Source: Brevibacillus panacihumi W25 (lineage in GTDB: Bacteria; Bacillota; Bacilli; Brevibacillales; Brevibacillaceae). Taken from it: a stretch of DNA of 64,000 nucleotides. Below the pieces are notes generated by a model, which ran no database searches, was not told the origin of the DNA, and was given only the letters and a program-made list of their open reading frames with translations. Made by a program: the position numbers and the translations under genes. Below are positions 18,048-25,619 of the stretch, one piece after another (position 1 is the stretch's first letter; each line of letters begins with the position of its first letter). Where the stretch lies: contig NZ_KI629785.1 of NCBI RefSeq assembly GCF_000503775.1, forward strand, positions 1,673,501 to 1,737,500, written 5' to 3'.

Positions 18048-18080
18048 GGGGTAATCCAGGTGCCTAAACCGGATTACCCC
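18048..18080. terminator. Hairpin shared by the nitrilase operon and dedA ends
   Basis: Perfect 10-bp arms GGGGTAATCC and GGATTACCCC around a 13-base loop. The right arm encodes the last codons of the DedA gene and its stop lies in the loop. The minus strand has the T-rich run (TTTCTTTTC), so it best serves dedA. Confidence 0.75.
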
Positions 18081-18660
18081 TCCCTCTTCTCCACACATAC
18101 ACGCCCAAACTGATCAAAACAGCCAACATCAGTAACCAGAAGCCATAATGCCGTGCATATACCGCTACCCGATACCAATCCTTGCCCAGCGCAAAACCCA
18201 ATTGCAAAAACGTCATACTCCACAGAAAAGCTCCCGCATAAGCGAAGAGGATAAATCGACGCAGGTCCATTATCGCCATTCCCGCCAGATAGGCAGTCAA
18301 ATGCCGAATACCAGGCAAAAAAAAGCCGACGAGCAGCAAAAACGGACCATAACGAGTGAACAGCTTTTGTGTGGAAGCGATCTTATCTTCCGTAATATGC
18401 AGATAGGGACCGAGCCGCATAAGCAATGGAAGTCCCCATTTTCGTCCAATCATGTAGCTGATCGTCACACCCGTAATAGCCCCCAGAAATGCACTTAGAA
18501 ACGCCAAAGGCATGAGGAGTGTGCCGCGGGCAACTGCAAACCCGGCGTATGTCATGAGCACTTCATCGGGAATGGGCAGTCCTATAATGCCCAACGCAAG
18601 CGAGCCAAATATGCCCAGGTACCCGTACTTCATCACCATCACATCGAGAACCTGTTCCAC
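18064..18660 (-). CDS. DedA family membrane protein
   Basis: A 198-residue membrane protein of the DedA/SNARE-associated family. It has the opening hydrophobic hairpin (GYLGIFGSLALGIIGLPIPDEVLMTYAGF) and the FFLPGIRHLTAYLAGMA motif near the middle. Some members help flip or recycle polyprenyl phosphate or phospholipids and affect envelope stress. I chose the GTG at 18658-18660 because AGGAGG lies six bases upstream. The ATG further upstream adds a charged, unconserved stretch. It is a single gene; part of its terminator stem lies in the coding sequence. Confidence 0.86.
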   Translation of the reverse strand: MEQVLDVMVMKYGYLGIFGSLALGIIGLPIPDEVLMTYAGFAVARGTLLMPLAFLSAFLGAITGVTISYMIGRKWGLPLLMRLGPYLHITEDKIASTQKLFTRYGPFLLLVGFFLPGIRHLTAYLAGMAIMDLRRFILFAYAGAFLWSMTFLQLGFALGKDWYRVAVYARHYGFWLLMLAVLISLGVYVWRRGRGNPV

Positions 18661-18808
18661 GTTACTCCTCCTGTCACCGCTTCTCTCCTTTATCCTATTC
18701 GATGCACGTCCCTTTCCATGCAGGCATTTTCTTACCATTTTCTCCTCTTAAATCAAACAGCCTGTCCCCCGAGCGGTTGCCCAGGAAACAGACTGTTGTT
18801 GCATTGCC

Positions 18809-19732
18809 TTATGCAGTTGGCTTTTCGTTGTTGTTCGGATCTTGATTGTCACTGCTTGAGTCAGGCAGGGAATCCGCTTGCTGACTGTCTGCAGGCGCCT
18901 TCTTGCGGAACAGCTTGCCGCCAAATTTGATCAGTGCCCCGATGACAACGACGATCAGAATCCAGCCCTTTTTCAGGAAAGCGAGAAGGATCGCCAGAAT
19001 GCCCAGCTTCTTCGCCGCAGCCAGTCCGAGTCCTCCCAGAATCAGACCGCTGAGCCCGTATTCCGCTACTTGATCGGTTTCAGGATTGAAGTCCGCATAA
19101 CGATGGCCTTCCTTCACCGTAAAATTCTTGAGAATCACTTCGCGCAGAGTCTTTTTGTCTCTCTCCAGATTGGGCAGGTCTGTCACCAGGACAAAAGAGA
19201 CATTCCCCGTACGGGTCAGCAGCTGCAGCTTATAGTTGAGGAATTTCTCTTTTTGCGCATTTTCGAGCAGCATCGAATATTCCAGCTCATGTGTAGCCGC
19301 ATTGTAGTTGGGCGCTACATTCCAGCCGACCACGTGAAATTGCTCATGCGGCTCCCGCTGCTCGTTGGCTTCCTCCGTTCCCAATTTGTAGCTTTCCAGC
19401 AATTCGTCCGCATCGATTTCATTTTGATCTTCGTCCTTGATATGACCCGTTTCTTCGTATTCCATGTAGACAATCCAGTCTTCTTCGTACGGCACTACGC
19501 TGCCGATTTCCAGCATCGTAGGGATATTTTTCATTTCCTGTTCCAGCTTGATTGTATCTTCTTTGTTGAGGAAGGCCATATTTTCCGGAATGGTGAACGA
19601 GAACTTGCCCTCCATATCTACTGTTGTTCCGCCCTCGATAAAGTTGTAGTCCCCTTCTGCGCCTGCCGGAACGACCAAGCCAAGGCATAAAACCAGAATC
19701 AGGGACCATGACAGCCAAATACGTTTACTCAT
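18809..19732 (-). CDS. DUF2167 membrane-anchored exported protein
   Basis: A 307-residue protein with a Sec signal peptide (cleavage near AGA in VVPAGAEG). A long extracytoplasmic domain is marked by HVVGWNVAPNYNAATHELEYS. A hydrophobic anchor pair at about residues 228-272 (LILGGLGLAAAKKLGILAILLAF and ILIVVVIGALIKFG) precedes a polar Ser/Asp/Asn-rich tail. This is the DUF2167 family, of unknown function. A GGAG site precedes the ATG. No partner gene is evident. Confidence 0.83.
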   Translation of the reverse strand: MSKRIWLSWSLILVLCLGLVVPAGAEGDYNFIEGGTTVDMEGKFSFTIPENMAFLNKEDTIKLEQEMKNIPTMLEIGSVVPYEEDWIVYMEYEETGHIKDEDQNEIDADELLESYKLGTEEANEQREPHEQFHVVGWNVAPNYNAATHELEYSMLLENAQKEKFLNYKLQLLTRTGNVSFVLVTDLPNLERDKKTLREVILKNFTVKEGHRYADFNPETDQVAEYGLSGLILGGLGLAAAKKLGILAILLAFLKKGWILIVVVIGALIKFGGKLFRKKAPADSQQADSLPDSSSDNQDPNNNEKPTA

Positions 19733-19864
19733 TTGAAAACTCCATTCTACATTTTTTCAAAAACCCCCTTGATTTTACATGGGTGTAATTCCCATTTCAA
19801 AAGAAAGATGCATATCCGAGCAAAAACAGTTCTTTGAAACTAAAAGTATTGGGATAAGCATCGT

Positions 19865-19884
19865 GAGAAAATATATCTTTTCTC
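19865..19884. repeat. Inverted repeat GAGAAAA/TTTTCTC
   Basis: Seven-base perfect arms with a six-base spacer in the AT-rich gap upstream of the DUF2167 gene. It could be an operator. The rest of 19733-19970 holds no gene that I can see. Confidence 0.4.
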
Positions 19885-19970
19885 CCAATAATAAGAGAGG
19901 TTTTCTGTAACTTATTTACTATATTTTACCATTATATAAATGACTATCGTAGCAAAAGAAAAGGACAATA

Positions 19971-20003
19971 AAAAAACCGCCGGACCTCGCATCCGGCGGT
20001 TTG
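19971..20003. terminator. Terminator of the opuA operon
   Basis: AAAAAACCGCCGGA and TCCGGCGGTTT form a GC-rich stem just after opuAC, with a T-run on the minus strand. Confidence 0.92.
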
Positions 20004-20014
20004 CCTATCACTCT

Positions 20015-20944
20015 TTATTTTTTCAGGTCTTCGATGGAATTGATGTCCATGTAGGCCGGCACAGCCAGACCCAGCTTGGTTCCTTCCAGATTTGGACCGA
20101 GGTCTTCAATCTTGTCACCCAGCTTTTGGTAGTAGTCCTCGTGGGTTGTTGGCAACCATGCAGCTACCATGCCGTCCACGTCCCCATTGGAGACACCAAT
20201 CCACATCGGCCCTGCTTCTACCTGGCTCAGTTCCACTTTGTACTTCAGCTTTTGCTCCAGTACTTCCTTCACAACGTTGGTGCTGGCGATTTCGGAATCC
20301 CAAGCGACGTAAGCGAGAGTCAGTTTTTGGCCTTCAGCAGGCTCAATACCTGCTACCCATTCGTTCACCAGGGCTTCATTTTCTTTCACCCAGGCAGCAG
20401 CGGCTTCCTCAGGCTTCTGACCGTCAGTGATAGCCAGCATGACTTTCTCCATGTCGGCTGGGCTCCAACGGAATTTGTCGAGAAATGCGTACGCGCTTGG
20501 CTGCTCCTCTTTCAAGCCTTTGCGAACGATGGTGTGGATCTGTTCGTCTTCTCCGTATACGCCTTTTGGATCTTCCAGATACTTCATGTCAAACTTGGAG
20601 AACATCCAGTGCGGTGTCCAGCCTGTCACGATGATCGGCTTCTGATCCTTGTAAGCCTGTGTCAAGGCAGCTGTCATGGCAGCACTAGACCCCTCTACCA
20701 GCTCCCAGTCTTTCAATTCGTATTCTTGGATGGCTTTCTCCGTGGCTTTCATCAAGCCGGCACCCGGGTCAATCCCGACGATTTTGTAATCTACTTGCTG
20801 TCCGACGCCGCCCTGCGCTGTTTCACCACTCTGAGGAGCCGTTTGACCGCCCTCTGGCGCAGGAGCACCGCTCGAGCATCCTACCATAAACAAGCTCATT
20901 CCCAGTGCCAGTGACAAGCCTTTCCACATCTGTTTCTTTTTCAT
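20015..20944 (-). CDS. opuAC: Glycine betaine/proline ABC transporter, substrate-binding lipoprotein
   Basis: A 309-residue lipoprotein. The signal peptide ends in MVGCSS, with lipidation at the cysteine, followed by a flexible Gly/Gln/Pro-rich linker. The binding domain contains the Trp-rich segments that cage betaine (for example VTGWTPHWMFSKFDMKYLEDP and MWIGVSNGDVDGMVAAWLP). It delivers osmoprotectant to OpuAB/OpuAA. It is the last gene of the operon, 11 bases after opuAB, and ends at a strong terminator. OpuAC or GbuC type fits best; choline cannot be excluded. Confidence 0.9.
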   Translation of the reverse strand: MKKKQMWKGLSLALGMSLFMVGCSSGAPAPEGGQTAPQSGETAQGGVGQQVDYKIVGIDPGAGLMKATEKAIQEYELKDWELVEGSSAAMTAALTQAYKDQKPIIVTGWTPHWMFSKFDMKYLEDPKGVYGEDEQIHTIVRKGLKEEQPSAYAFLDKFRWSPADMEKVMLAITDGQKPEEAAAAWVKENEALVNEWVAGIEPAEGQKLTLAYVAWDSEIASTNVVKEVLEQKLKYKVELSQVEAGPMWIGVSNGDVDGMVAAWLPTTHEDYYQKLGDKIEDLGPNLEGTKLGLAVPAYMDINSIEDLKK

Positions 20945-20955
20945 GAAAACCCCTC

Positions 20956-21795
20956 CTAGACATTTTTTCTCTTTCCTACACGTTGGGTGATGCGATCCAA
21001 CAGGATGGCGATAATCACGATGGCAAGGCCAGCCTCGAAGCCTTCCCCGATTTTGATCTGGGTTACTGCCCGATACACGTCGGCACCCAGTCCCTTCGCC
21101 CCGATCATCGAAGCGATCACGACCATCGACAGCGCCAGCATGATGCTTTGGTTGATCCCTGCCATCATCGTGGATTTCGCGATCGGCAGCTGCACCTTGA
21201 ACAGCTTTTGAAAATAGGTGGAGCCGAAAGCATCTGCAGCCTCAATCAGATCGGCGGGAACCTGCCGAATCCCCAGGTTGGTCAGACGAATCGTAGGCGG
21301 CATCGCAAAGATTACCGACGCGATTACACCCGGCACTTGACCCAATCCGAAGAAGAAGATCGCCGGAATCAGGTAGACAAACGCCGGCATGGTCTGCATG
21401 AAGTCCAGCAGCGGCGTAATGACATTTTGCACCGCGTCTTTTCTGGCACACCAGATCCCGACCGGTATCCCGATCACGACGGAAATCAATCCTGCCGTCA
21501 GGACGAGCGCCAATGTCTGCATCGAATGTTCCCAGTACCCGAGATTTTCAATCAAGAGAAGCCCAATACATGTAAAAAGAGCAATTGACCATTTACCTGC
21601 TCGGAATGCCAGGAGTGTAAAGACAATCAGCAACAACCAGAACGGCAAGCCCGTCAATACCGCATGAAACAGATCGACAGTCCCGCCAATCGCGGCGGAA
21701 ATCAGATCGAACAAAAAGCCCAAACGGTCATCCATTACATCTACAACAGTTTCTACCCACTCACTGAGCGGCAGTTTTGGGAATAGTTGGCTCAT
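20956..21795 (-). CDS. opuAB: Glycine betaine/proline ABC transporter, permease
   Basis: A 279-residue ProW-type permease with seven or so hydrophobic segments. The ABC coupling (EAA-like) loop is DLIEAADAFGSTYFQKLFKVQLP, and the TMPAFVYLIPAIFFFGLG segment is typical of the betaine family. Its ATG overlaps the end of opuAA by four bases. It forms the membrane channel with the OpuAA ATPase. Confidence 0.92.
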   Translation of the reverse strand: MSQLFPKLPLSEWVETVVDVMDDRLGFLFDLISAAIGGTVDLFHAVLTGLPFWLLLIVFTLLAFRAGKWSIALFTCIGLLLIENLGYWEHSMQTLALVLTAGLISVVIGIPVGIWCARKDAVQNVITPLLDFMQTMPAFVYLIPAIFFFGLGQVPGVIASVIFAMPPTIRLTNLGIRQVPADLIEAADAFGSTYFQKLFKVQLPIAKSTMMAGINQSIMLALSMVVIASMIGAKGLGADVYRAVTQIKIGEGFEAGLAIVIIAILLDRITQRVGKRKNV

Positions 21796-23018
21796 TCTGC
21801 CATCACCTGCCCTTCCTCTGCCGACTGGCCGGGATCTTGGGCGTTGACTTTCCCTGCCAAGCCCCCGAGAACGGATCCTTTGACGATCACGCCCAACAAT
21901 CTTCCCTGTTCTTCCGTCACGGCTACAGGTACATTCGAGAACGCAACCAGGTCAAACAATTCGTTCAACAGCGTTTGCGGTCCTACAGTCGGCACGTCTT
22001 TTCGCAGGACCTCTTCCAGCGTCAAGTTGCCGTTCTTCGCCTCGTTGACAGCATCTGCCGTCAACACGCCAAGCAGCATTTTTCGTTTATCCACTACGTA
22101 CAGGGTCGAAACCCCTCGCTCCCGCATCAACTGCAGGGCTACACGCGGACCTTTATCAAGGGTAATCGTCTCAGCCCGCTTCATGACATTCTCTGCGGAC
22201 AAGATTTTGGAGCGGTCCACATCTTCGACGAAGCGTTCGACGTATTCATTGGCCGGATTGGTCAAGATTTCTTCCGGCGAACCAATCTGAACCACAGCTC
22301 CGTCCTTCATCAATGCGATCCGGTCTCCGATTTTCAGTGCCTCATCGAGGTCATGCGTAATAAAGATAATGGTCTTTTGCATCGTGCTTTGCAATTCCAG
22401 CAGTTCATCCTGCATGTCCTTGCGAATCAACGGATCGAGCGCACTGAACGCCTCATCCATCAACAGCACATCAGGATCATTCGCCAGAGCGCGAGCGAGA
22501 CCAACACGTTGCTGCATCCCGCCGCTCAACTGATCGGGAAAGCTGTTTTCCCAACCGGCAAGCCCCACCAACGCAAGGGACTCCTTCGCTTTTTTCTCGC
22601 GCTCTGCTTTTGGGACCTTCTGTACCTCCAATCCATACGCGGCATTCTCCAGTACGGTTCGGTGCGGAAACAAGGCGAACTTCTGAAACACCATCCCGAG
22701 CTTCTTGCGGCGTACCTCCTGCAATTCCTCGGTGTTCATCTTCACGATATCCTGTCCATCGATCAGGATGTGTCCGTCCGTCGGCTCGATCAAACGATTC
22801 AAAAGCCGAACCAACGTGGATTTTCCACTCCCGGAAAGACCCATAATGACAAAAATTTCGCCAGCCTGCACCTCAAAGCTCGCCTGGTTGACCCCTACGG
22901 TCAGACCTGTTTCCTTGTGGATTTCCTGTTTCCCCTTCCCCTGCTGCAAGGCTTGCAGGGCGCGCTGGGGCTGGCGTCCAAAGATTTTCGTCAGCTTTTC
23001 TACTTGTATTTTGGGCAT
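21792..23018 (-). CDS. opuAA: Glycine betaine/proline ABC transporter, ATPase with CBS pair
   Basis: A 408-residue ProV-type ATPase. Walker A is GLSGSGKSTLVRLLNR, the signature is LSGGMQQRVGLARAL and Walker B is VLLMDEAFSALDP. The C-terminal third (about 275-400) is a tandem CBS domain, which in this family senses ionic strength or cyclic di-AMP. It is the first gene of the operon, with an exceptionally strong GGAGGTGA ribosome site. The divergent GbsR-type regulator and a well-formed promoter lie upstream. Confidence 0.93.
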   Translation of the reverse strand: MPKIQVEKLTKIFGRQPQRALQALQQGKGKQEIHKETGLTVGVNQASFEVQAGEIFVIMGLSGSGKSTLVRLLNRLIEPTDGHILIDGQDIVKMNTEELQEVRRKKLGMVFQKFALFPHRTVLENAAYGLEVQKVPKAEREKKAKESLALVGLAGWENSFPDQLSGGMQQRVGLARALANDPDVLLMDEAFSALDPLIRKDMQDELLELQSTMQKTIIFITHDLDEALKIGDRIALMKDGAVVQIGSPEEILTNPANEYVERFVEDVDRSKILSAENVMKRAETITLDKGPRVALQLMRERGVSTLYVVDKRKMLLGVLTADAVNEAKNGNLTLEEVLRKDVPTVGPQTLLNELFDLVAFSNVPVAVTEEQGRLLGVIVKGSVLGGLAGKVNAQDPGQSAEEGQVMAE

Positions 23019-23068
23019 ATGGTCACCTCCAACTTTCTGCCCGTATCCGGACCTGCTTTACCCTTTTT

Positions 23069-23097
23069 ATTGTATAGTTGACGCAGTTTTCCCTCAA
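23069..23097 (-). promoter_or_regulatory. opuA operon promoter
   Basis: On the minus strand TTGAGG (23092-23097) and TACAAT (23069-23074) are separated by 17 bases, about 50 bases before opuAA. Confidence 0.7.
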
Positions 23098-23159
23098 ATT
23101 GGTTAAATCGCGATATTCCGCCGTTTCTAGCGTTCAGAAAAAACTTTACGTACTTTTCT

Positions 23160-23193
23160 TACCGTATTCGCAGAATAACTCGTATATACGGTA
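23160..23193. promoter_or_regulatory. Inverted repeat between opuA and gbsR, candidate GbsR operator
   Basis: Eight-base perfect arms TACCGTAT and ATACGGTA separated by 18 bases, lying between the divergent promoters and just upstream of the gbsR -35 hexamer. The position suits a regulator that controls both units. Confidence 0.5.
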
Positions 23194-23204
23194 TGATATC
23201 TCCA

Positions 23205-23233
23205 TTTACTTTTTTCAGTCGGGAACGTACAAT
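23205..23233 (+). promoter_or_regulatory. Promoter of the GbsR-type regulator gene
   Basis: TTTACT (23205-23210) and TACAAT (23228-23233) with a 17-base spacer, about 40 bases before the chosen start. Confidence 0.65.
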
Positions 23234-23273
23234 CTACTCAGGTAATCTGACCAGAGGAGTGCTATTTTTCACA

Positions 23274-23819
23274 ATGGAACCCAATCAGGAAAAAATCCTC
23301 GACAAGGCACAGGAACGCGTGATCGAGACTCTTGCCCGCAATTTGGATCTGTACGGCATCACGATGTCGACTGGCCTCTTGTATGGCACCCTGCTTTTTC
23401 AGGACAAGTCCATGACGCTTGACGAGATGGGCCAGGCGCTGGGAATGAGCAAGACGAGTATGAGTACCAGCGTACGGACGCTGCTCGATATGAACATGGT
23501 CGAAAAGATATGGAAAAAGGGAACGCGCAAGGACCATTACGAGGTCAATCTGGATTGGTACCAGAACTTTATCGACCTTTTTTCCACCAAATGGCGGCAC
23601 GCCTGCGAACAAAATGGCACTGTGCTGAAAAAATCACTTCATGAACTCCGCACTCTGCGGGAATCGGAAGGATTGTCTGCCGAAGACCTGGAACGTATCG
23701 ATCTCAGCATCCAGCGCATCGAGAACGGTTTGGAATATTATCAATGGCTGCATCGTTTGATCGATTCCTTCGAATCTCATGAAATTTTTGAGTTTGTGCC
23801 AAAACAGAAGAACGAATAA
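23274..23819 (+). CDS. GbsR/OpcR-type regulator of osmoprotectant genes
   Basis: A 181-residue MarR-like winged-helix protein. The HTH is LDEMGQALGMSKTSMSTSVRTLLDMNMVEKIWKKGTRKDHYEV, highly characteristic of the GbsR family, and a helical dimer region follows. B. subtilis GbsR, OpcR and YvaV repress choline or betaine genes. Divergence from opuAA makes this the likely regulator of betaine uptake. The ATG at 23274 gives the usual GbsR length; GAGGAG lies about 14 bases before it, rather far, so the start is uncertain. Confidence 0.85.
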   Translation: MEPNQEKILDKAQERVIETLARNLDLYGITMSTGLLYGTLLFQDKSMTLDEMGQALGMSKTSMSTSVRTLLDMNMVEKIWKKGTRKDHYEVNLDWYQNFIDLFSTKWRHACEQNGTVLKKSLHELRTLRESEGLSAEDLERIDLSIQRIENGLEYYQWLHRLIDSFESHEIFEFVPKQKNE

Positions 23820-23868
23820 AAAAATGCTCCAACCGTTGCCAACAGGCAGTCGGAAGGAGCATTTTTTT
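23818..23868. terminator. Terminator after the GbsR-type gene
   Basis: AAAAAATGCTCC and GGAGCATTTTTTT form a stem with a long loop, directly after the stop codon. Confidence 0.85.
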
Positions 23869-23924
23869 GTTATGATGAGACGGCAAGCAGTCATTCCTAC
23901 TATATTATTAAGGAGGAAACACAG

Positions 23925-24485
23925 ATGACTCGCAAGACCGCTCTTCTCATTATCGATGCACAAACAGGCATTATCGAAGGTCCTCCCGACGGTCCGGTAC
24001 ATAACGCCGCCGGTTTGCTCCAAACCATGCAAGGGATCCTTTTGAAAGCCCGCCAGCAATCCATCCCTGTCTGGTATGTGCAGGATCTGGATGTAGCTGC
24101 GGTTGAAGACGAGGCTTTTGCCACTCACCCTGCCATTGCGCCTCTTCCCGGCGAGCCGATCATCTTCAAACGAGCAACGGATTCGTTCCACGGAACGGAC
24201 CTGCACGACCAACTGCAAGCAGCCGGTATCCAGCATCTCGTGATCATGGGCTGCCAGACCCCGTATTGTATTGACAGCGCTTGCCGCAAAGCCACGACCC
24301 TCGGGTATGATGTGACCTTGGTCAAAGACGGGCATTCCACTACGGATAACGATGTCTTGTCCGCAGAGCAGATCATCGCTCATCACAACAAAATCCTCCA
24401 CGGGATGGGCAATCTGGAGCCGTTTATCCTGGTTCGCCACTCCGAAGAAAATCTTTTTGAGCCAACTCATGATTCGTATCGGTAA
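23925..24485 (+). CDS. Isochorismatase-like cysteine hydrolase
   Basis: A 186-residue isochorismatase superfamily enzyme. The catalytic triad is complete: Asp11 (LLIIDAQTG), Lys82 (IIFKRATDSF) and Cys110 (IMGCQTPYCIDSA). With cysteine at the third position it belongs with nicotinamidase-like and other amide hydrolases rather than true isochorismatase. AAGGAGG precedes the ATG. It is a single gene; its substrate is unknown. Confidence 0.85.
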   Translation: MTRKTALLIIDAQTGIIEGPPDGPVHNAAGLLQTMQGILLKARQQSIPVWYVQDLDVAAVEDEAFATHPAIAPLPGEPIIFKRATDSFHGTDLHDQLQAAGIQHLVIMGCQTPYCIDSACRKATTLGYDVTLVKDGHSTTDNDVLSAEQIIAHHNKILHGMGNLEPFILVRHSEENLFEPTHDSYR

Positions 24486-24501
24486 CAGATAGCTGCATTC
24501 A

Positions 24502-24536
24502 GAAAAACGCGGGAAGTTGAACTGCGTTTTTTTGTT
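24502..24536. terminator. Terminator after the isochorismatase-like gene
   Basis: AAAAACGC and GCGTTTTTTT arms followed by a long T-run on the plus strand. Confidence 0.7.
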
Positions 24537-24540
24537 TTTT

Positions 24541-24685
24541 GGTCATCCGGCTGTAGTGGAGCGGCGGAAAAAGGGAAAAACGCTTTAGGCGGGTTGGGAT
24601 CTTCACTGGTGGCAGTACTGGCCGGCTCCATTCCAAATGCCTTGCGCTTTTTTTCCCTTTTTCCGCGACCAGCTTCTACTGGTCC
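24541..24685 (+). repeat. Intergenic structured repeat, copy A (short form)
   Basis: About 145 bases between two convergent genes, related to copies at 36.5 and 58.5 kb. The ends GCGGAAAAAGGGAAAAA (24564-24580) and TTTTTCCCTTTTTCCGC (24650-24666) are perfectly inverted. It shares the GGCGGGTTGGGATCTT core and the CCAAATGCCTT right part with the other copies. It lacks roughly 100 bases of their middle, so it looks like an internally deleted form. No transposase or coding function is seen. Confidence 0.8.
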
Positions 24686-24720
24686 CCCTTCCACCTTTCG
24701 TGGGCTTCTCATGGAGATTC

Positions 24721-24921
24721 TTATTGATTACGAATAATCTCCTGCACTCGCCCTACTTGTCCATCCTCGAGGCGCACTTTGATTCCATGCGGATGCGTCG
24801 CGGAATTGGTGAGAATATCCTTGACGATCCCGCGGGTGCGTTTCCCTGTTCGCTGATCCTGCTTCAAGACAATATCCACTGCAAGACCGGGAAAGATATC
24901 TTTGCGATTTTTGCCATTCAT
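24721..24921 (-). CDS. ywbE: YwbE family protein
   Basis: A 66-residue protein matching the YwbE/DUF2196 family closely: PGLAVDIVLKQDQRTGKRTRGIVKDILTNS, then HPHGIKVRLEDGQVGRVQEI. The family is a small SH3-like beta-barrel of unknown function, widespread in Bacillota and other bacteria. It is a single-gene unit, divergent from the 159-residue gene at 25002. Confidence 0.88.
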   Translation of the reverse strand: MNGKNRKDIFPGLAVDIVLKQDQRTGKRTRGIVKDILTNSATHPHGIKVRLEDGQVGRVQEIIRNQ

Positions 24922-24956
24922 GCTTTCTCCCTCTTACCATTCTTTCTCTCCACCTG

Positions 24957-24965
24957 TGTTATAAT
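24957..24965 (+). promoter_or_regulatory. Extended -10 promoter of the gene at 25002
   Basis: TGTTATAAT is an extended -10 with a perfect TATAAT (24960-24965), about 36 bases before the ATG. No good -35 is visible at 17 bases. Confidence 0.55.
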
Positions 24966-25001
24966 CGACGAACAAACTATGCCTTTTTACGGAGGAATTC
25001 C

Positions 25002-25481
25002 ATGTTATCTTTTGAAGAAAAACTGGCGATTATCGAATCGTTCCCACAGCTTACCCGCAACAATGTCTCCCTCAAGCGAGTCAACTTCCACTACGAAGGC
25101 AGTCTGCACGAGAAAAAAACGGTCGTCTATCACCTTCATCCGAATGGCAACGGCTACGTATATGCCGCCTATCTGAAGGGTTATCAAAAGGACGAAAAAG
25201 GCTTCGTCAACATCCGCGATTTCTCGGCTGACGAGCTGCGCGCAATCATTGAAGCCTCCATCCAGATGCTGTCCACAAAACGGGAGCCTGTCGTCCATGC
25301 TGCTGCCGAGGATGCCCCAGTGGAAGAAACCTGGGTTGATGAGCAAAACCGCACGCTGGTGCTGCAGCAGGAGGATTCGCTCTGGAACGTCTACCATGGC
25401 CTGAACCTGGAGGCTTCTTTTGAATCCTATAAGGAAGCATCCCAATACCTGACTGAAGAAGGGTTTTCCTTACAGTCATAG
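25002..25481 (+). CDS. Conserved hypothetical protein (159 aa)
   Basis: I do not recognise a named family. The N-terminal 80 residues look like one folded domain (SFEEKLAIIESFPQLTRNNVSLKRVNFHYEGS, ending in FSADELRAIIEASIQML). An acidic linker and a second short module follow (TLVLQQEDSLWNVYHGLNLEASFESYKEASQYL). No signal peptide or membrane segment is seen. A GGAGG site and an extended -10 promoter support expression. Confidence 0.7.
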   Translation: MLSFEEKLAIIESFPQLTRNNVSLKRVNFHYEGSLHEKKTVVYHLHPNGNGYVYAAYLKGYQKDEKGFVNIRDFSADELRAIIEASIQMLSTKREPVVHAAAEDAPVEETWVDEQNRTLVLQQEDSLWNVYHGLNLEASFESYKEASQYLTEEGFSLQS

Positions 25482-25530
25482 GCATTCGCACTCCCTGGTA
25501 AACGTTCATTTTTCCCTCACGGATTTTAGA

Positions 25531-25559
25531 TTGGATAAATATTTCTGATGTGGTACACT
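25531..25559 (+). promoter_or_regulatory. Promoter of the GGDEF/histidine kinase operon
   Basis: TTGGAT (25531-25536) and TACACT (25554-25559) with a 17-base spacer. The -10 is preceded by TGG, giving a partial extended -10. Confidence 0.6.
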
Positions 25560-25619
25560 TCCACCTATCTAGATGTACATCTCCATTAGTGATCGCACCG
25601 AACGGGGGAAACAAACCGC

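Noticed and set aside
21777-23081. 434-codon open frame on the plus strand
   Set aside because: Antisense to opuAA; a by-product of high GC codon use.
24467-24712. Conserved-looking small protein across repeat copy A (also at 58433-58729)
   Set aside because: Similarity between these frames comes from the repeated DNA element, not from coding constraint.
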